From NCBI RefSeq assembly GCF_900116205.1, contig NZ_FOZS01000001.1, positions 248,001-312,000 of the forward strand: a stretch of 64,000 nt of DNA, in the 5' to 3' direction. This document shows positions 63,495 to 64,000 of the stretch, one piece after another. The position numbers and the translations under genes are program-made. Each line of letters begins with the position of its first letter. Positions within the stretch are counted from its first letter, which is position 1. The notes under the pieces are model-generated. The model was not told where the DNA came from, did not search any database, and saw only the letters and a program-made list of their open reading frames with translations. The DNA is from Halostagnicola kamekurae. GTDB lineage: Archaea; Halobacteriota; Halobacteria; Halobacteriales; Natrialbaceae.

Positions 63495-63580
63495 GGAAGG
63501 GGTGGGATTCGAACGCCACGAGGCCAGAGGGCCTCCGCGGGCCAGGGGCCCACGGTGCTCTTCCGCTGAGCGACCCTTCC
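63495..63580 (-). tRNA. tRNA-like gene with abnormal anticodon arm
   Basis: Minus strand, 86 nt. A perfect 7-bp acceptor stem (GGAAGGG/CCCTTCC), D-arm GCTC-AGCGGAA-GAGC and T-loop GTTCGAAT are present, so the tertiary D/T-loop contacts are possible. The anticodon arm is odd: CCGTGGGCC and GGCCCGCGG can pair over 9 bp, leaving only CCT as a loop; a 7-nt loop is possible only with a shifted stem and no U33. The variable arm is long (GAGGCC-CTCT-GGCCTC) and the T-stem needs a bulged C. A TATA-like CAAATACG about 26 nt upstream fits transcription. It could be a decayed class II tRNA or a tRNA-like RNA. Confidence 0.6.
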
Positions 63581-63750
63581 ACGTTCAGGATCGATGGGAT
63601 GTTTCGTATTTGTAATCGAGCGCCTACCGGGTGGTAGGCGGCGATTTCGGCAGCCGATCGGGGATCGTCGACCGTCCGTCGCCGGTCTCGAGATTCACCG
63701 ACGGCGACGGTCCGGTGGTTTTAGGATCGAGCCCCGCCGTGGTTCGAACG

Positions 63751-64000
63751 GTGAACACCGAGCGGATCTTCGAGGAGTTTCCCGCGCCGAGCTATCGCGG
63801 TGCGCAGGAGTCGGCCCTCCGTGACATTCGCGACGCGTTCGAGGCCGGCAACGACGTGGTGCTCGTGCGCGCGCCCACGGGCAGCGGCAAGTCCCTGCTG
63901 GCTCGAGCGATCGCCGGCTGTGCCCAGACGATAGAGGAGGCGGACCCGAGCGAGCCGTCGGGGGCCTACTACACGACGCCGCAGGTGTCGCAACTCGACG
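63751..64000 (+). CDS. XPD/Rad3-like ATP-dependent DNA helicase (partial, N-terminus)
   Basis: The first 83 residues of a superfamily 2 helicase; it runs off the right edge. The start reads VNTERIFEEFPAPSYRGAQE from GTG 63751 (another in-frame GTG lies at 63739). Walker A is RAPTGSGKSLLARAIAG, followed by GAYYTTPQVSQLD (motif Ia region). The haloarchaeal form is usually annotated as an ATP-dependent DNA helicase of the Rad3/DinG group. The Fe-S domain is beyond the window, so the exact subgroup is not confirmed. Confidence 0.88.
   Translation, partial: MNTERIFEEFPAPSYRGAQESALRDIRDAFEAGNDVVLVRAPTGSGKSLLARAIAGCAQTIEEADPSEPSGAYYTTPQVSQLD

Overview
The window is chromosomal DNA from a haloarchaeon, probably a member of the Natrialbales (Natrinema/Haloterrigena-like; this rank is an inference). 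The signs are GC-rich DNA full of CTCGAG, very acidic proteins, Tat-type lipoproteins with an RR motif followed by an AGC lipobox, many starts placed about 25-30 nt behind a TATA box (leaderless transcripts), an archaeal D-family polymerase large subunit (DP2), a siroheme-type tetrapyrrole gene set, and many short proteins of families known from haloarchaea. No rRNA, CRISPR array, intact transposase or origin gene was seen.

Layout. 1-4192: a branched-chain-type ABC importer split into two divergent units (livK-livH on +, livM-livG-livF on -) around a shared promoter with a perfect palindrome. 4379-5710: a soluble PAS chemotaxis-type transducer. 5892-7730: a Tat-exported CocE-like hydrolase. 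7872-13198: a four-gene fatty-acid or acid catabolic operon (3-hydroxyacyl-CoA dehydrogenase/enoyl-CoA hydratase fusion, thiolase, DUF35 Zn/OB partner, acyl-CoA ligase), divergent from an IclR regulator (13634-14395). Together these look like one uptake, sensing and acyl-CoA degradation region. 14897-19352: prepilin peptidase, an ABC-2 exporter pair, a HIT protein and an amphi-Trp protein. 19576-21160: an accessory stretch with a tiny zinc-ribbon protein, a candidate structured RNA, a low-GC lipoprotein and a membrane protein.

21168-30845: uracil-DNA glycosylase, ileS (with a duplicated 3' end), PRPP synthetase, a beta-propeller-like protein and a phosphohexomutase, plus two secreted proteins. 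31090-37120: coiled-coil protein, hisI, a VapBC pair, a metalloprotease lipoprotein, a CPBP membrane protease and serA. 37667-49174: a PPC/DUF296 protein, the DP2 gene with no intein but with an anomalous low-GC tract at the catalytic block, ketopantoate reductase, NifU-like protein, a ThDP enzyme, a PHP protein and a DHH/RecJ-like phosphoesterase.

49225-57766: a tetrapyrrole block (hemD, uroporphyrinogen-III methyltransferase, hemC, hemL, hemB), interrupted by a truncated globin and an Amt-GlnK fusion. The amt gene sits behind a 25-codon leader gene with its own Shine-Dalgarno sequence. Five ~19-bp direct repeats lie upstream of hemB. 57934-64000: DCC-family protein, ferredoxin, small zinc proteins, a second PHP protein, a cluster of three low-GC membrane genes, a nuclease-like DUF protein, an odd tRNA-like gene and the start of an XPD/Rad3-like helicase.

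The items most worth follow-up are the structured RNA near 19830-19930, the tRNA-like gene at 63495-63580 that lacks a normal anticodon loop, the hemB upstream repeats, the Amt-GlnK fusion with its leader gene, and the foreign-looking tract in the DP2 gene.
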